From Streptomyces subrutilus (GTDB taxonomy: Bacteria; Actinomycetota; Actinomycetes; Streptomycetales; Streptomycetaceae), in assembly GCF_008704535.1 (NCBI RefSeq), contig NZ_CP023701.1, positions 6,924,001-6,988,000 of the forward strand: 64,000 nucleotides of DNA, written 5' to 3'. How positions within the stretch are numbered: position 1 is the stretch's first letter; each line of letters starts with the position of its first letter. Below, in pieces: positions 24,601-33,641 of the stretch. Made by a program: the position numbers and the translations under genes. Below the pieces are notes generated by a model. The model made no database searches, was not told the DNA's origin, and saw nothing but the letters and a program-made list of their open reading frames with translations.

Positions 24601-26232
24601 TCACGCCCGGTGCAGCACCGTCGAGAGGACTGCGCGGAGCTCGGCCCGCGGGTCGGCGACCGCCCCCTCGGAGCGCCACGCCACGAACCCGTCCGGGCGC
24701 ACGAGCACCGCCCCGTCGGCCGGCAGCGCGTGGACCTCGGCCCAGTCGGCGCCGTCCTGTGCGACCAGGTCGGCGTCCGGGCCGGTACCGACCGCGTAGG
24801 CGTCGACCCGCACCGAGAGTTCTCCGGCCACGTCCTGCGCGGCCTGCCGCCACGGCGTACCCACCCCGCTGAGCAGGACGAACGACCGCTCGTACAGGTC
24901 CAGCGTGGAGACGCGGCCACCCGCCCGGGTCAGCCACATGTGCGGGGCGCGGGTGCCGGTGTCGCCCGTGAGGCGCAGCTCCTCGGGAATGACCGGCCGG
25001 GCCGGGTCGGCGCCGACGACCGCACCCTGCGGGTAGGCGTAGCCCATCGCCGTCACGAGCATCCCGCTGCCCGGGCCGCCGCCCATCGTGGGCGGCGGCA
25101 CGTAGCCCGGGTGGCTGTGCTCCGCCGAACGGGCCGAGGCCCGCAGGCTGGTGGCCTGGGCCACCGGCAGCCGTTCGGCCTCGTAGGTGTCGAGCAGTCC
25201 CGCGCCCGCCGATCCGTCCAGGACCGCGGCGATCTTCCAGGCCAGGTTGTGCGCGTCCTGGATGCCGGTGTTGGAGCCGAACGCACCGGTCGGGGACATC
25301 TCGTGGGCCGCGTCGCCCGCCAGGAACACCCGGCCGGACGAGTAGTGCCGTGCCACCCGTTCGGCCGCGTGCCAGGGCGCCTTGCCGCCGATCTCCACGT
25401 CCAGGTCGGGCACGCCGATCGCGGCGCGGATCTGCTCGGCGCAGCGCTCGTCGGTGAAGTCCTCCAGGGTCTCGCCGCGCTCCGGGTGCCACGGGGCGTG
25501 GAAGACCCAGTGGCTGTCGTTGTCCACCGGCAGCAGGGCCCCGTCGGCGCCCGGCCGCATCAGGTAGCAGATGATGAAGCGCAGGTCGCCGAGGGCCTCG
25601 ATGAGCCGCTCGGAGCGGAAGACGATGCTCACGTTGTGGAACAGTTCGCCGTTGCCCGTCTGCGGGATCCGCAGCTGTTCGCGGACGGGACTGCGGGGGC
25701 CGTCCGCCGCGATCAGGAAGTCGGCGCGCACCGTGGTGTGCTCACCGGTCTCCCGGTCCTTCACGAGGGCGCTCACCCCCGTCGCGTCCTGGTCGAAGCT
25801 CATGAGCTCGGTGGAGAACCGCACGTCGGCGCCCTGCGCGCGACTCTGTTCGGCCAGCACCGGCTCGATGTTGTTCTGGCTGCACAGGCACCAGCCGGTC
25901 GGGCTGAACCGGCTCAGCGCCCCGGACGGATCGATGGCCTTGACCAGCCACTTCCGTTCGCCGTCGATCAGGGAGTCGGTCTGCAGGATGCCCTGGTTGG
26001 CCTCCAGGACGGACGCCTCCCGGCGGATCCCGGGCTCGGCGCCCGCGGTACGGAACAGCTCCATCGTCCGGGCGTTGATGCCGCGGCCGCGCGGGTGCTC
26101 CGAGGTGCCGGCGTGCTTCTCGACCAGCAGGTGCCTGACTCCGAGGCGGCTCAGGAACAGCGAGGTGGACAGGCCCACCAGCGAGCCGCCCACGACGAGG
26201 ACCGGTACGCGGACATCGGCTTTCTCTTCCAT
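24601..26232 (-). CDS. FAD-dependent hydroxylase of spore-pigment cluster (WhiE ORFVIII-like)
   Basis: 543 residues, class A aromatic flavin mono-oxygenase. VLVVGGSLVGLSTSLFL is the FAD-binding GxGxxG-type loop (as GGSLVG), ADFLIAADGPRSPVR is the DG motif at about 190, and GRVFLAGDAAHEMSPTGAFGSNTGIQDAHNLAWK is the second FAD motif at about 305-338. In S. coelicolor the equivalent gene lies divergent from the other whiE genes and late-hydroxylates the pigment aromatic core; it depends on a sporulation sigma factor there. The same divergent layout is seen here. ATG at 26232 with GAAGAAGGAG upstream. Confidence 0.9.
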   Translation of the reverse strand: MEEKADVRVPVLVVGGSLVGLSTSLFLSRLGVRHLLVEKHAGTSEHPRGRGINARTMELFRTAGAEPGIRREASVLEANQGILQTDSLIDGERKWLVKAIDPSGALSRFSPTGWCLCSQNNIEPVLAEQSRAQGADVRFSTELMSFDQDATGVSALVKDRETGEHTTVRADFLIAADGPRSPVREQLRIPQTGNGELFHNVSIVFRSERLIEALGDLRFIICYLMRPGADGALLPVDNDSHWVFHAPWHPERGETLEDFTDERCAEQIRAAIGVPDLDVEIGGKAPWHAAERVARHYSSGRVFLAGDAAHEMSPTGAFGSNTGIQDAHNLAWKIAAVLDGSAGAGLLDTYEAERLPVAQATSLRASARSAEHSHPGYVPPPTMGGGPGSGMLVTAMGYAYPQGAVVGADPARPVIPEELRLTGDTGTRAPHMWLTRAGGRVSTLDLYERSFVLLSGVGTPWRQAAQDVAGELSVRVDAYAVGTGPDADLVAQDGADWAEVHALPADGAVLVRPDGFVAWRSEGAVADPRAELRAVLSTVLHRA

Positions 26233-26283
26233 CGGCTACGGGCTCCTTCTTCTGTGCGGGGGAGTGGAGTCCTTATGCCCCCG

Positions 26284-26306
26284 ATCGACCACCGGGCCCG
26301 GTCGAT
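26284..26306. promoter_or_regulatory. Inverted repeat in the divergent whiE promoter
   Basis: ATCGACC and GGTCGAT are perfect arms with a nine-base spacer, 52 bases upstream of the hydroxylase start, within the 274-base divergent promoter region. A regulator site is possible; no sigma-factor consensus could be assigned with certainty. Confidence 0.35.
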
Positions 26307-26506
26307 TCGCCGCTTGTCACCCACTTGATCCGGACATGTAGCGGTACGTGCGCACCCGGACGACGATGAGCCACAGCGGCTCCCTCCCGGGACGCGCCGG
26401 CCTGCCGCCGCCCCCGCGGCGGACGCCGGCCCGGGAGACCGCCACCGGTGACGGACGAGGGGTCCGTACGCGAGGGATCTCCACCCCCTCATGAAGGAGT
26501 GAACAG

Positions 26507-27610
26507 ATGACAACCACCGTGTCCGAGCGGGTGTCGCAGTCCGCCTTCGACGGCTCCATGCTGCGGGTCGTCCTGCTGATGGACCTCCACGAAGGGGCCC
26601 AGCAGCGGTTCTTCGAGGCGTACGAGCAGCTCCGCCACGACATCGCGTCGGTTCCGGGACACATCAGCGACCAGCTGTGCCAGTCCTTCGAGAACCCCTC
26701 GCAGTGGCTCATCACCAGCGAGTGGGAGAGCGCCCCGCAGTACCTCGCCTGGGTGAACAGCGAGCACCACACCGAGCAGGTGAAGCCGCTCGGTGCCTGC
26801 GCCCGCGCGATGCGCCCGCTCAAGTTCACCGTCCTGCGCGAGACCGGCCGCGCCTACGACCAGGCCGCCCGCCCGGTCGCCGCCCGGCTCCAGCCCACCC
26901 CCCGGCTCGGCGCCGGCATCGTCCGCCACGCCCTCACCTTCACCGTCAGGCCGGACAGCGTGCGGGAGGTCGCGGCCATCCTGTCGAGCTACGCCTCGCC
27001 CGCGGCCCGGGTAGACGAGCACACCCGGCTCTGCCGTACCTCCCTGTTCATGCACGGCAACCGCGTCGTGCGGACGGTCGAGGTCCAGGGCGACCTGATG
27101 GCGGCGCTGCGCCACGTCTCCGAACAGCCCGAGGTGCGGGCCGTCGAGGAGGCCATCAACCCCTACCTGGAGCAGGACCGGAACCTGAACGACCCCGAGT
27201 CCGCCCGCCTGTTCTTCATGAAGGCGGCCCTGCCCGCGGTCCACCACGTCGCCGCCGAGGAGGGGGACTCCCCGGACGTGACGCGGCACGCGCTGTTCCA
27301 CCCCGCGAAGCCCGGCCTGGGAGAGGCCCTCGCCCGGTTCCTCGCCGAAGAGGACGAGGCCGCGGCCAACCGCCCGGCCGGACCCGTCCGCAGCAGCAGC
27401 ATCTTCCAGCGCGACGACATCGTCGTCCGGCTGATCGACGTACGCGGTCCGCTCGACTCCGACGCCGACCTCGACGCGGCCCTCGGCACCCGCGACCCCC
27501 GCCGGGCGGAGGAGTTCGCCCGCCTGACGGCCGTACCCGCCGAGCGGACCGGCGCCGGGCCCCGCACGATGAACCTGATCACCGACCGCCGGGCCCCCGC
27601 CCGTTCCTGA
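26507..27610 (+). CDS. SchA/CurD-like protein of spore-pigment cluster (WhiE ORFI-like)
   Basis: 367 residues, two domains. The first 110 residues are an antibiotic-biosynthesis-monooxygenase-like ferredoxin fold (VVLLMDLHEGAQQRFFEAYEQL, SQWLITSEWESAPQYLAWV). The remainder is the SchA/CurD-like domain found only in spore-pigment clusters; its exact role is not known. First gene of the seven-gene rightward whiE operon; GAAGGAG precedes the ATG. The 62-base gap to the cupin is the only sizeable one in the first part of the operon. Confidence 0.9.
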   Translation: MTTTVSERVSQSAFDGSMLRVVLLMDLHEGAQQRFFEAYEQLRHDIASVPGHISDQLCQSFENPSQWLITSEWESAPQYLAWVNSEHHTEQVKPLGACARAMRPLKFTVLRETGRAYDQAARPVAARLQPTPRLGAGIVRHALTFTVRPDSVREVAAILSSYASPAARVDEHTRLCRTSLFMHGNRVVRTVEVQGDLMAALRHVSEQPEVRAVEEAINPYLEQDRNLNDPESARLFFMKAALPAVHHVAAEEGDSPDVTRHALFHPAKPGLGEALARFLAEEDEAAANRPAGPVRSSSIFQRDDIVVRLIDVRGPLDSDADLDAALGTRDPRRAEEFARLTAVPAERTGAGPRTMNLITDRRAPARS

Positions 27611-27672
27611 CCCCCTTGCGGTCCCCACCCCGGCCCCGCCCAGGCTTCCCACACGCCAGGAGGAAACCCGCC

Positions 27673-28116
27673 ATGACCAGACAGCGCCCACGCATCGTGG
27701 ACCTCAGCGAGACGCCGCCCAACCGCAGGCGCGGCGGCGACCTCAGGGCGGTGCTCACCCCGACCTCGGTGGGCTCCACCAGCGGGTTCATGGGCATGGC
27801 GATCATGGCCCCCGGTGAGTCGATCGCCGAGCACTACCACCCGTACTCCGAGGAGTTCGTGTACGTCGTCGCCGGCCGGCTGGAGGTGGACCTCGACGGC
27901 GAGGCCCACCCGCTCCGCACCGACCAGGGTCTCCTGGTCCCCCTGAACGTGCGCCACCGCTTCCGCAACGTCGGCGACACCGAGGCCCGGATGGTCTTCC
28001 ACCTCGGTCCGCTCGCCCCGCGCCCGGAGCTCGGCCACGTCGACACCGAAGAGGCCCCGCATCCGGAGAGCACCGCCTGGGAGCAGCCCCCGGACCGTAC
28101 CGGGGTGGTCTCGTGA
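27673..28116 (+). CDS. Cupin protein of spore-pigment cluster (WhiE ORFII-like)
   Basis: 147 residues, single cupin domain. Metal-site histidines are in IAEHYHPYSEEFVYVVAGRLEV (GxxxxxHxHxxxxE-type motif 1) and LNVRHRFRNVGD (motif 2, G(X)5PxG/A(X)2H(X)3N-like). Cupins of this position are thought to assist cyclisation or oxygenation of the polyketide. AGGAGGAAA precedes ATG 27673. The stop overlaps the ketosynthase GTG start by four bases. Confidence 0.9.
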   Translation: MTRQRPRIVDLSETPPNRRRGGDLRAVLTPTSVGSTSGFMGMAIMAPGESIAEHYHPYSEEFVYVVAGRLEVDLDGEAHPLRTDQGLLVPLNVRHRFRNVGDTEARMVFHLGPLAPRPELGHVDTEEAPHPESTAWEQPPDRTGVVS

Positions 28117-29384
28117 CCCGCCGCCGGGTGGCCGTGACCGGGGTCGGCGTCGTCGCCCCCGGCGGCATCGGCGTCTCGGCCTTCTGGGACCTGCTGTCCC
28201 ACGGCCGGACCGCGACCCGCGGCATCACCCTCTTCGACCCGACCGGGTTCCGCTCCCGGATAGCCGCGGAGGTCGACTTCGACCCCGCCGAGAACGGCCT
28301 CACCGAGGAGGAGGCGGCCCGCGCGGACCGGTACATCCAGTTCGCCCTGGTCGCCGCCCGCGAGGCGCTGCGCGACTCCGGCCTCGACCTCACCACCGAC
28401 ACGGCCTGGCGCACCGGCGTCTCCCTCGGCACCGCCGTCGGCGGCACCACCCGGCTGGAGCACGACTACGTGGCCGTGAGCCAGTCCGGCTCCTGGTGGG
28501 ACGTCGACCACAAGCTGGCCGGCCCCTTCCTGCACCGGGCGTTCACCCCCGCCACCCTCGCCTCCGCCGTCGCGGAGCAGACGGGTGCGCGCGGACCGGT
28601 GCAGACCGTCTCCACCGGCTGCACCTCGGGGCTCGACGCGATCGGGTACGCCGTCCACTCCATCGAGGAGGGCCGGATGGACGTGTGCATCGCCGGCGCC
28701 TCCGACTCGCCCGTCTCGCCCATCACCGTGGCCTGCTTCGACGCGATCAAGGCCACCTCGCCGAACAACGACGACCCCGCCCACGCCTCGCGTCCCTTCG
28801 ACGCGAACCGCGACGGGTTCGTCCTCGGCGAGGGCGGCGCCGTGCTCGTCCTCGAAGAGCTGGAGCACGCCCGCGCCCGCGGTGCGACCGTCTACTGCGA
28901 GATCGGCGGCTACGCCACCTTCGGCAACGCCCATCACATGACCGGTCTGACCGCCGACGGCCTGGAGATGGCCCGGGCCATCCGGACGGCCCTCGCCCAG
29001 GCCCGCATATCCCCGTCCGACATCGACTACGTCAACGCGCACGGCTCGGGCACCAAGCAGAACGACCGCCACGAGACGGCGGCCGTCAAGCGGGTGCTGG
29101 GCGACCACGCGTACAAGACGCCGATGACCTCCATCAAGTCGATGGTGGGCCACTCCCTCGGCGCCATCGGGGCGATCGAACTCGCCGCCTGCGTGCTGGC
29201 CATGACCCACCAGGTGGTCCCCCCGACGGCCAACTACGAGACGCCGGACCCCGAGTGCGATCTCGACTACGTGCCCCGCACCGCCCGCAGCCGCACGCTG
29301 CGCAGCGTGCTCTCGGTCGGCAGCGGCTTCGGCGGGTTCCAGTCCGCCGTGGTCATGAGCCGGCCGAAGGAGGAGGTCTCGTGA
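28113..29384 (+). CDS. Type II polyketide ketosynthase alpha (WhiE ORFIII-like)
   Basis: 423 residues. Active-site cysteine is Cys170 in VQTVSTGCTSGLDAIGYA; the two catalytic histidines are in VNAHGSGTKQNDRHE and GHSLGAIGAIE. It builds the poly-beta-keto chain with the CLF partner encoded immediately downstream. GTG start at 28113 overlaps the cupin stop, and its own stop overlaps the CLF start, so cupin, KS and CLF are translationally coupled, which helps keep KS and CLF in 1:1 ratio. Confidence 0.95.
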   Translation: MTRRRVAVTGVGVVAPGGIGVSAFWDLLSHGRTATRGITLFDPTGFRSRIAAEVDFDPAENGLTEEEAARADRYIQFALVAAREALRDSGLDLTTDTAWRTGVSLGTAVGGTTRLEHDYVAVSQSGSWWDVDHKLAGPFLHRAFTPATLASAVAEQTGARGPVQTVSTGCTSGLDAIGYAVHSIEEGRMDVCIAGASDSPVSPITVACFDAIKATSPNNDDPAHASRPFDANRDGFVLGEGGAVLVLEELEHARARGATVYCEIGGYATFGNAHHMTGLTADGLEMARAIRTALAQARISPSDIDYVNAHGSGTKQNDRHETAAVKRVLGDHAYKTPMTSIKSMVGHSLGAIGAIELAACVLAMTHQVVPPTANYETPDPECDLDYVPRTARSRTLRSVLSVGSGFGGFQSAVVMSRPKEEVS

Positions 29385-30619
29385 GCAGCCGTACGGTCAT
29401 CACCGGCATCGGAGTCGTCGCCCCCAACGGCTTGGGCGCCGAGGCCTTCTGGAAGGCCACCCAGTCCGGTACCAGCGTCCTGGACCGCGTCACGCGGCCG
29501 GGCTGCGAGCACCTGCCGCTGCGCGTCGCCGGCGAGGTGCGCGGATTCGACCCCGGCACCATGGTCGAGGACCGCTTCCTCGTCCAGACGGACCGGTTCA
29601 CCCACCAGGCCCTGGCCGCCGCCGACCTCGCCCTGGAGGACGCCCGGCTCGGCCGGGCCGACTACGAGGGCGACCCGTTCTCCGTCGGCGTGGTCACGGC
29701 GGCCGGCTCCGGCGGCGGCGAGTTCGGCCAGCGCGAGCTCCAGCACCTGTGGGAGCAGGGGCCGCGCTTCGTCGGCCCGTACCAGTCGATCGCCTGGTTC
29801 TACGCCGCGAGCACCGGCCAGATCTCCATCCGGCGCGGTCTGAAGGGCCCCTGCGGGGTCGTCGCCAGCGACGAGGCGGGCGGGCTCGACGCCTTCGCGC
29901 ACGCCGCCCGCGGCATCCGCCAGGGCAGCCGCGCGATGCTGGCCGGAGCGACCGAGGCGCCGCTGGCGCCGTACTCGATCGTCTGCCAGCTGGAGTACGA
30001 CGGGCTGAGCACCCTGGACGACCCGGAGCGCGCCTACCGGCCGTTCACCGCCGGTGCCTGCGGGTACGTCCCGGCCGAGGGCGGCGCGATGTTCGTCGTC
30101 GAGGACGAGGCGGCCGCCGTCGCGCGCGGAGCCACCGTGCGCGCCGTCCTCGCCGGCCACGGCGCCACCTTCACCGGCACCCGGCGCCACGACCCGTCGG
30201 GCGAGGGCCTGGCCCACGCCATCCGCGGTGCGCTGCGGGAGGCGGGCTGCGCCCCCGAGGAGATCGACGTGGTCTTCGCGGACGCCCTCGGCACTCCGGA
30301 GGCGGACGCGGCCGAGGCCGCGGCCCTCGCCGACGCCCTCGGCGCGCACGGCCGCAGGGTGCCCGTCACGGCCCCCAAGACGGGCACCGGCAGGGCCTAC
30401 TGCGCGGCGCCCTCCCTCGACACCGCGGCCGCGGTCCTGGCACTGGAGCACGGCATCGTCCCGCCGACCCCGAACGTCTACGACGTGTGTCACGACCTCG
30501 CCGTGGTGACCGGCGCCGCCCGCCCGGCGGAGCTGCGCACCGCGCTGGTCCTCAGCCGCGGCCGGATGGGCTCGAACTCCGCGCTCGTCCTGCGCAAGGG
30601 CCCCGCGGCGGGGGTGTGA
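29381..30619 (+). CDS. Type II polyketide chain length factor (WhiE ORFIV-like)
   Basis: 412 residues, KS-fold protein lacking the active-site cysteine. The expected position reads GVVASDEAGGLDAF, so the residue usually glutamine in chain length factors (Gln161 of the actinorhodin enzyme) is Glu165 here. C-terminal GTGRAYCAAPSLDTAAAVLALEHG replaces the KS GHSLGA motif. It sets chain length together with KS; the spore-pigment group makes a 24-carbon chain in the known case. GTG at 29381 overlaps the KS stop. Confidence 0.95.
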   Translation: MSSRTVITGIGVVAPNGLGAEAFWKATQSGTSVLDRVTRPGCEHLPLRVAGEVRGFDPGTMVEDRFLVQTDRFTHQALAAADLALEDARLGRADYEGDPFSVGVVTAAGSGGGEFGQRELQHLWEQGPRFVGPYQSIAWFYAASTGQISIRRGLKGPCGVVASDEAGGLDAFAHAARGIRQGSRAMLAGATEAPLAPYSIVCQLEYDGLSTLDDPERAYRPFTAGACGYVPAEGGAMFVVEDEAAAVARGATVRAVLAGHGATFTGTRRHDPSGEGLAHAIRGALREAGCAPEEIDVVFADALGTPEADAAEAAALADALGAHGRRVPVTAPKTGTGRAYCAAPSLDTAAAVLALEHGIVPPTPNVYDVCHDLAVVTGAARPAELRTALVLSRGRMGSNSALVLRKGPAAGV

Positions 30620-30669
30620 CGGGCCGGAGCAGTCCAGAGCAGTCCCCTCACAGGAAGGCAGACGCCACC

Positions 30670-30924
30670 ATGTCCGACCGACTGACCATGGAAGAACTGG
30701 CGGCCTTGATGAAGACCGCCGGCATCACGGTGGACCCGCACGAGATGGCGCGCCGTCCCGATTCCGCCTTCGACTCGTACGGACTCGATTCGCTGGGCCT
30801 GCTCGGGATCGTCGGCGAGCTGGAGAACCGGCGCGGCCGGGCGCTGCCCACCGACGCCGACCGCTGCAAGACCCCCGGCGAGTTCCTCGACCTCGTCAAC
30901 AACAGCCTGATGACAGGAGCATGA
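30670..30924 (+). CDS. Acyl carrier protein (WhiE ORFV-like)
   Basis: 84 residues. The phosphopantetheine attachment serine is Ser41 in YGLDSLGLLGIVGELE. Length and the four-helix pattern are normal for type II polyketide ACPs. AGGAAGG lies upstream of ATG 30670. The gene ends one base before the aromatase start. Confidence 0.95.
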   Translation: MSDRLTMEELAALMKTAGITVDPHEMARRPDSAFDSYGLDSLGLLGIVGELENRRGRALPTDADRCKTPGEFLDLVNNSLMTGA

Positions 30925-30925
30925 G

Positions 30926-31408
30926 ATGGCAGGGCACACCGAGAACGAGATCACCGTCAACGCGCCGCTGGACCTGGTGTGGGACGTGACCAACGACCTC
31001 CCCAACTGGCCGCAGTTGTTCAGTGAGTACGCCGCGCTGGAGATCCTGGAGGAGGACGGGGACACCACCCGGTTCCGGCTGACCATGCACCCCGACGAGA
31101 ACGGCACCGTGTGGAGCTGGGTCTCGGAGCGCACCGCCGACCGCGCGGCCCGCACCGTGCGCGCCCGCCGCGTCGAGACCGGCCCGTTCGCCCACATGGA
31201 CATCCACTGGCAGTACGACGAGGTGCCCGGCGGCGGCACGCGGATGAAGTGGACCCAGGACTTCGCGATGAAGCCCGAGGCGCCGGTCGACGACGCGTGG
31301 ATGACCGACAACATCAACCGGAACTCCAAGGTCCAGATGGCCCTCATCCGGGACAAGATCGAGCAGCGCGAGCGCGAGCGCACCGCTCCCGCTGCCAGCC
31401 GCGCCTGA
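30926..31408 (+). CDS. Aromatase/cyclase, START-like (WhiE ORFVI-like)
   Basis: 160 residues, SRPBCC/polyketide-cyclase fold: NEITVNAPLDLVWDVTNDLPNWPQLFSEY at the N-terminus, YDEVPGGGTRMKWTQDFAMKP and the C-terminal helix TDNINRNSKVQMALIRDKIEQRE. Homologues (WhiE-VI, TcmN N-terminal domain) fold and aromatise the first rings of the polyketide. ATG at 30926 follows the ACP stop by one base. Confidence 0.95.
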   Translation: MAGHTENEITVNAPLDLVWDVTNDLPNWPQLFSEYAALEILEEDGDTTRFRLTMHPDENGTVWSWVSERTADRAARTVRARRVETGPFAHMDIHWQYDEVPGGGTRMKWTQDFAMKPEAPVDDAWMTDNINRNSKVQMALIRDKIEQRERERTAPAASRA

Positions 31409-31470
31409 CACCGGCCCGGGCCGCCAGGCCCCGCTCCTCCCCGCCTCCGCAGCGAAAGGCAGCACCACGG

Positions 31471-31803
31471 ATGCACCGCGCCCTCATCGTCGCCCGCATG
31501 GCGCCGGGATCGGCCCCCGACATCGCCGACCTGTTCGCCGGCTCGGACGCCGGCGAGCTCCCGCACCTGGTCGGGGTCTCGCGCCGCAGCCTGTTCCAGT
31601 TCGGCGACGTCTACCTGCACCTGATCGAGTCCGAGCGTCCGCCCGGTCCGGCGATCGCCCAGGTGACCGGGCACCCCGAGTTCCGGGACCTCAGTGACCG
31701 GCTCACGGCCTACATCAGCCCGCACGACCCGGAGACCTGGCGCAGCCCGAAGGACGCCATGGCCCACGAGTTCTACCGCTGGGAGAACCCCGCCGCGAAG
31801 TGA
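31471..31803 (+). CDS. TcmI-type polyketide cyclase (WhiE ORFVII-like)
   Basis: 110 residues of the TcmI ferredoxin-like fold: MHRALIVARMAPGSAPDIADLF, then GVSRRSLFQFGDVYLHLIE and HPEFRDLSDRLTAYISPHDPETW, the family signature. It closes late rings of the pigment aromatic core. GAAAGG precedes the ATG. Last gene of the rightward operon; a strong hairpin follows 15 bases after the stop. Confidence 0.95.
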   Translation: MHRALIVARMAPGSAPDIADLFAGSDAGELPHLVGVSRRSLFQFGDVYLHLIESERPPGPAIAQVTGHPEFRDLSDRLTAYISPHDPETWRSPKDAMAHEFYRWENPAAK

Positions 31804-31818
31804 CCCGAGCGGCCCGGA

Positions 31819-31850
31819 CGGGACCCGCACACCCCGGTGTGCGGGTCCCG
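31819..31850 (+). terminator. Hairpin terminator of the spore-pigment operon
   Basis: CGGGACCCGCACACC (31819-31833) is exactly repeated in reverse complement at 31836-31850, giving a long GC-rich stem just after the last whiE gene. Confidence 0.85.
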
Positions 31851-32013
31851 CCGCGTCCGCCCGCGCTCCCCCCGCCCGCCCCCGGACCCTCCCGCCCCCG
31901 CCGGGGCGGCTCAGGCGCCCGCGCTCCGTGCTCCGCCTGCTCGTCCGGCGCACCGCCGACCACAGGGCGTGAGCTATGTTTGAACGCGAGTGACATGAGA
32001 AGGAGGCCCTCCG

Positions 32014-32931
32014 GTGTCATCGGGGCAGCAGGCACGCGCGCAGGCGGCCGCGATCAAGCCGAGCGGCCAGTCGCCGGAGCGGGGCAAGCCCCCGGCCGAC
32101 CGGCTCCTCGCGCTCTTCGACGGCCGCCGCCTCTCACCGGGCCAGCGCCGCATCGCCCAGTACCTGATCGACCACCTCACCGAGGCCGCCTTCCTGTCGA
32201 TCACGGAGCTCGCGGAGCGGGTCGGGGTCAGCCAGCCCTCCGTGACGCGCTTCGCCTCCTCCCTCGGATTCAGCGGCTACCCCGCCCTGCGGGACGTGCT
32301 CCAGCCCATCGCGCTGAGCGCGGTCGCCGGGGCCCCCGACAGCCGCGAGCAGATCCGCCGCAACGAGCTCCAGGCGGCCGTGGACAACGAGATCGAGAAC
32401 CTGGAGAACGTCCGGCGGCTGCTCGCCGACACCAACCAGGTCCTCGACATCGGACGGGAGCTGGCCGGGTCGGTGCCCCTGACCGTGCTCGGGCTGCGGA
32501 TCTCGGTCTCCCTCGCGGAGTACTTCGCGTACGCGGCCCGGCGCATCCACCCCGACGTACGGCTGGTGACCCGCGGCGGCAGCGTCGCCTTCGACGCCCT
32601 GCTCCAGTCCCGGGCGGCCGGCGGCACCTGGGTGCTGGCCTTCGCGATGCCGCGGCACGCCCGGGAGACCCTGGCGGCCGTCCGGGCCGCCCGGAGCACG
32701 GGGCTGCGCGTGGTGCTGATCAGCGATCCGACGCTGGGCCCGCTGGTGGACGAAGCGGACGTGTCACTGACGGCGGGCACCGGGTCGCGCCTCGTGTTCG
32801 ATTCGTATGCGGCTCCCGGAATGCTCTCCGCCGCCCTTCTTCAAGCCATGGCCGATGCCGATCCGGAGCGGACGCAGGCGCGGCTCGAAAGCTATGAGCA
32901 GGTCGCTGACCAGCACGGATTCTTCCTCTAG
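32014..32931 (+). CDS. MurR/RpiR family transcriptional regulator
   Basis: 305 residues. The N-terminal RpiR helix-turn-helix is clear (LSPGQRRIAQYLIDHLTEAAF, ITELAERVGVSQPSVTRFASSLGFSGYPALRD), followed by a SIS sugar-phosphate isomerase-fold domain (LGLRISVSLAEYFAYAARRI, LAFAMPRHARETL, LISDPTLGPLVDEADV). Such regulators sense phosphorylated sugars or amino sugars. GTG at 32014 with AGGAGG eight bases upstream. A perfect palindrome 50 bases after its stop matches the TGAAA-type sites of this family. It has no recognisable sugar-metabolism gene beside it. Confidence 0.9.
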   Translation: MSSGQQARAQAAAIKPSGQSPERGKPPADRLLALFDGRRLSPGQRRIAQYLIDHLTEAAFLSITELAERVGVSQPSVTRFASSLGFSGYPALRDVLQPIALSAVAGAPDSREQIRRNELQAAVDNEIENLENVRRLLADTNQVLDIGRELAGSVPLTVLGLRISVSLAEYFAYAARRIHPDVRLVTRGGSVAFDALLQSRAAGGTWVLAFAMPRHARETLAAVRAARSTGLRVVLISDPTLGPLVDEADVSLTAGTGSRLVFDSYAAPGMLSAALLQAMADADPERTQARLESYEQVADQHGFFL

Positions 32932-32980
32932 CCGTGTACGTGCCAGGTGTGTTGCGGGGGTGGTATTCAGCCATCGACGT

Positions 32981-33021
32981 GTATGAAATTTTTCATACGC
33001 TTGCTTACTCGACGGTATATA
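32981..33021 (+). promoter_or_regulatory. Operator-like palindrome overlapping a promoter
   Basis: GTATGAAATTTTTCATAC (32981-32998) is a perfect 18-base palindrome of the TGAAA/TTTCA type recognised by RpiR/SIS regulators. TTTCAT within it and TATATA at 33016, 18 bases later, form a plausible -35/-10 pair. The surrounding 316-base gap is unusually AT-rich here; only a 21-codon reading frame (ATG 33022) follows directly, and the next gene begins at 33248. Confidence 0.65.
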
Positions 33022-33247
33022 TGTTTACTGGCGGCGGCGCTCCGGATCCTCCAGATGCCAAGGAGGGCGACCCCACGTCCCCCTGAAGAGACGCCCGGCA
33101 CGACGGCCCCTCCTCACGTCGCGCCGGACGCCGAGTCCAGGCCTACGGATCCCGCTGGGCGCCCCGGCGGCCTCGGTCAACCCCTGGGCCGAGGCCGCCC
33201 ACCAGCACCTCTCGATCAGAGTTCGACACCCCTCGGAAGTGACGAGA

Positions 33248-33625
33248 ATGCCCCAGACGGCCACCACCACGCGCAGTCCCGACTGGCCCCTCCAGGTCAA
33301 GGCCCCCGGGACGCACGACTGGGAGCGCACGGCCGCCCGCTGGCTGCGCGAGCTCCTCCCGGCCCGCTACGGCGGCTACCTGACGCTCAACCGCCACCCC
33401 GCGGTCCTCGTCCGGCACGTGCAGCTCCAACTGCAGCACGAGATGCGCGCGGTGCGCGTCGCCCTCCAGACCAGCCGGGCCGAGCTGCCCCGGCTGGGCG
33501 TGGCCGAGTCGGTCATCGAGAACACCATCCGGATGTACGCGGTGGAGCTGGAACAGCTCGGCCGGCTCTCCCGCGGGGTGCGCCTCGTCAACGACGCGCT
33601 GTGCGCGGCGCGGCGCCGGCGCTGA
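33248..33625 (+). CDS. Hypothetical protein, possible RpiR target
   Basis: 125 residues from ATG 33248 (a GTG at 33239 is also in frame). The sequence is rich in Arg and Leu with a helical C-terminal half (QLQHEMRAVRVALQTS, AVELEQLGRLSRGVRLVND). No membrane segment or signal peptide. It is the first full gene downstream of the RpiR-type palindrome and promoter, about 230 bases away, so it may be controlled by it, though the long leader makes this uncertain. I do not recognise the family. Confidence 0.55.
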   Translation: MPQTATTTRSPDWPLQVKAPGTHDWERTAARWLRELLPARYGGYLTLNRHPAVLVRHVQLQLQHEMRAVRVALQTSRAELPRLGVAESVIENTIRMYAVELEQLGRLSRGVRLVNDALCAARRRR

Positions 33626-33641
33626 CACCGGCCGAATGGGC

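Noticed and set aside
24025..26328. A 767-codon plus-strand frame over the hydroxylase gene
   Set aside because: Low complexity and no motifs; the minus strand encodes the flavin hydroxylase with intact FAD motifs.
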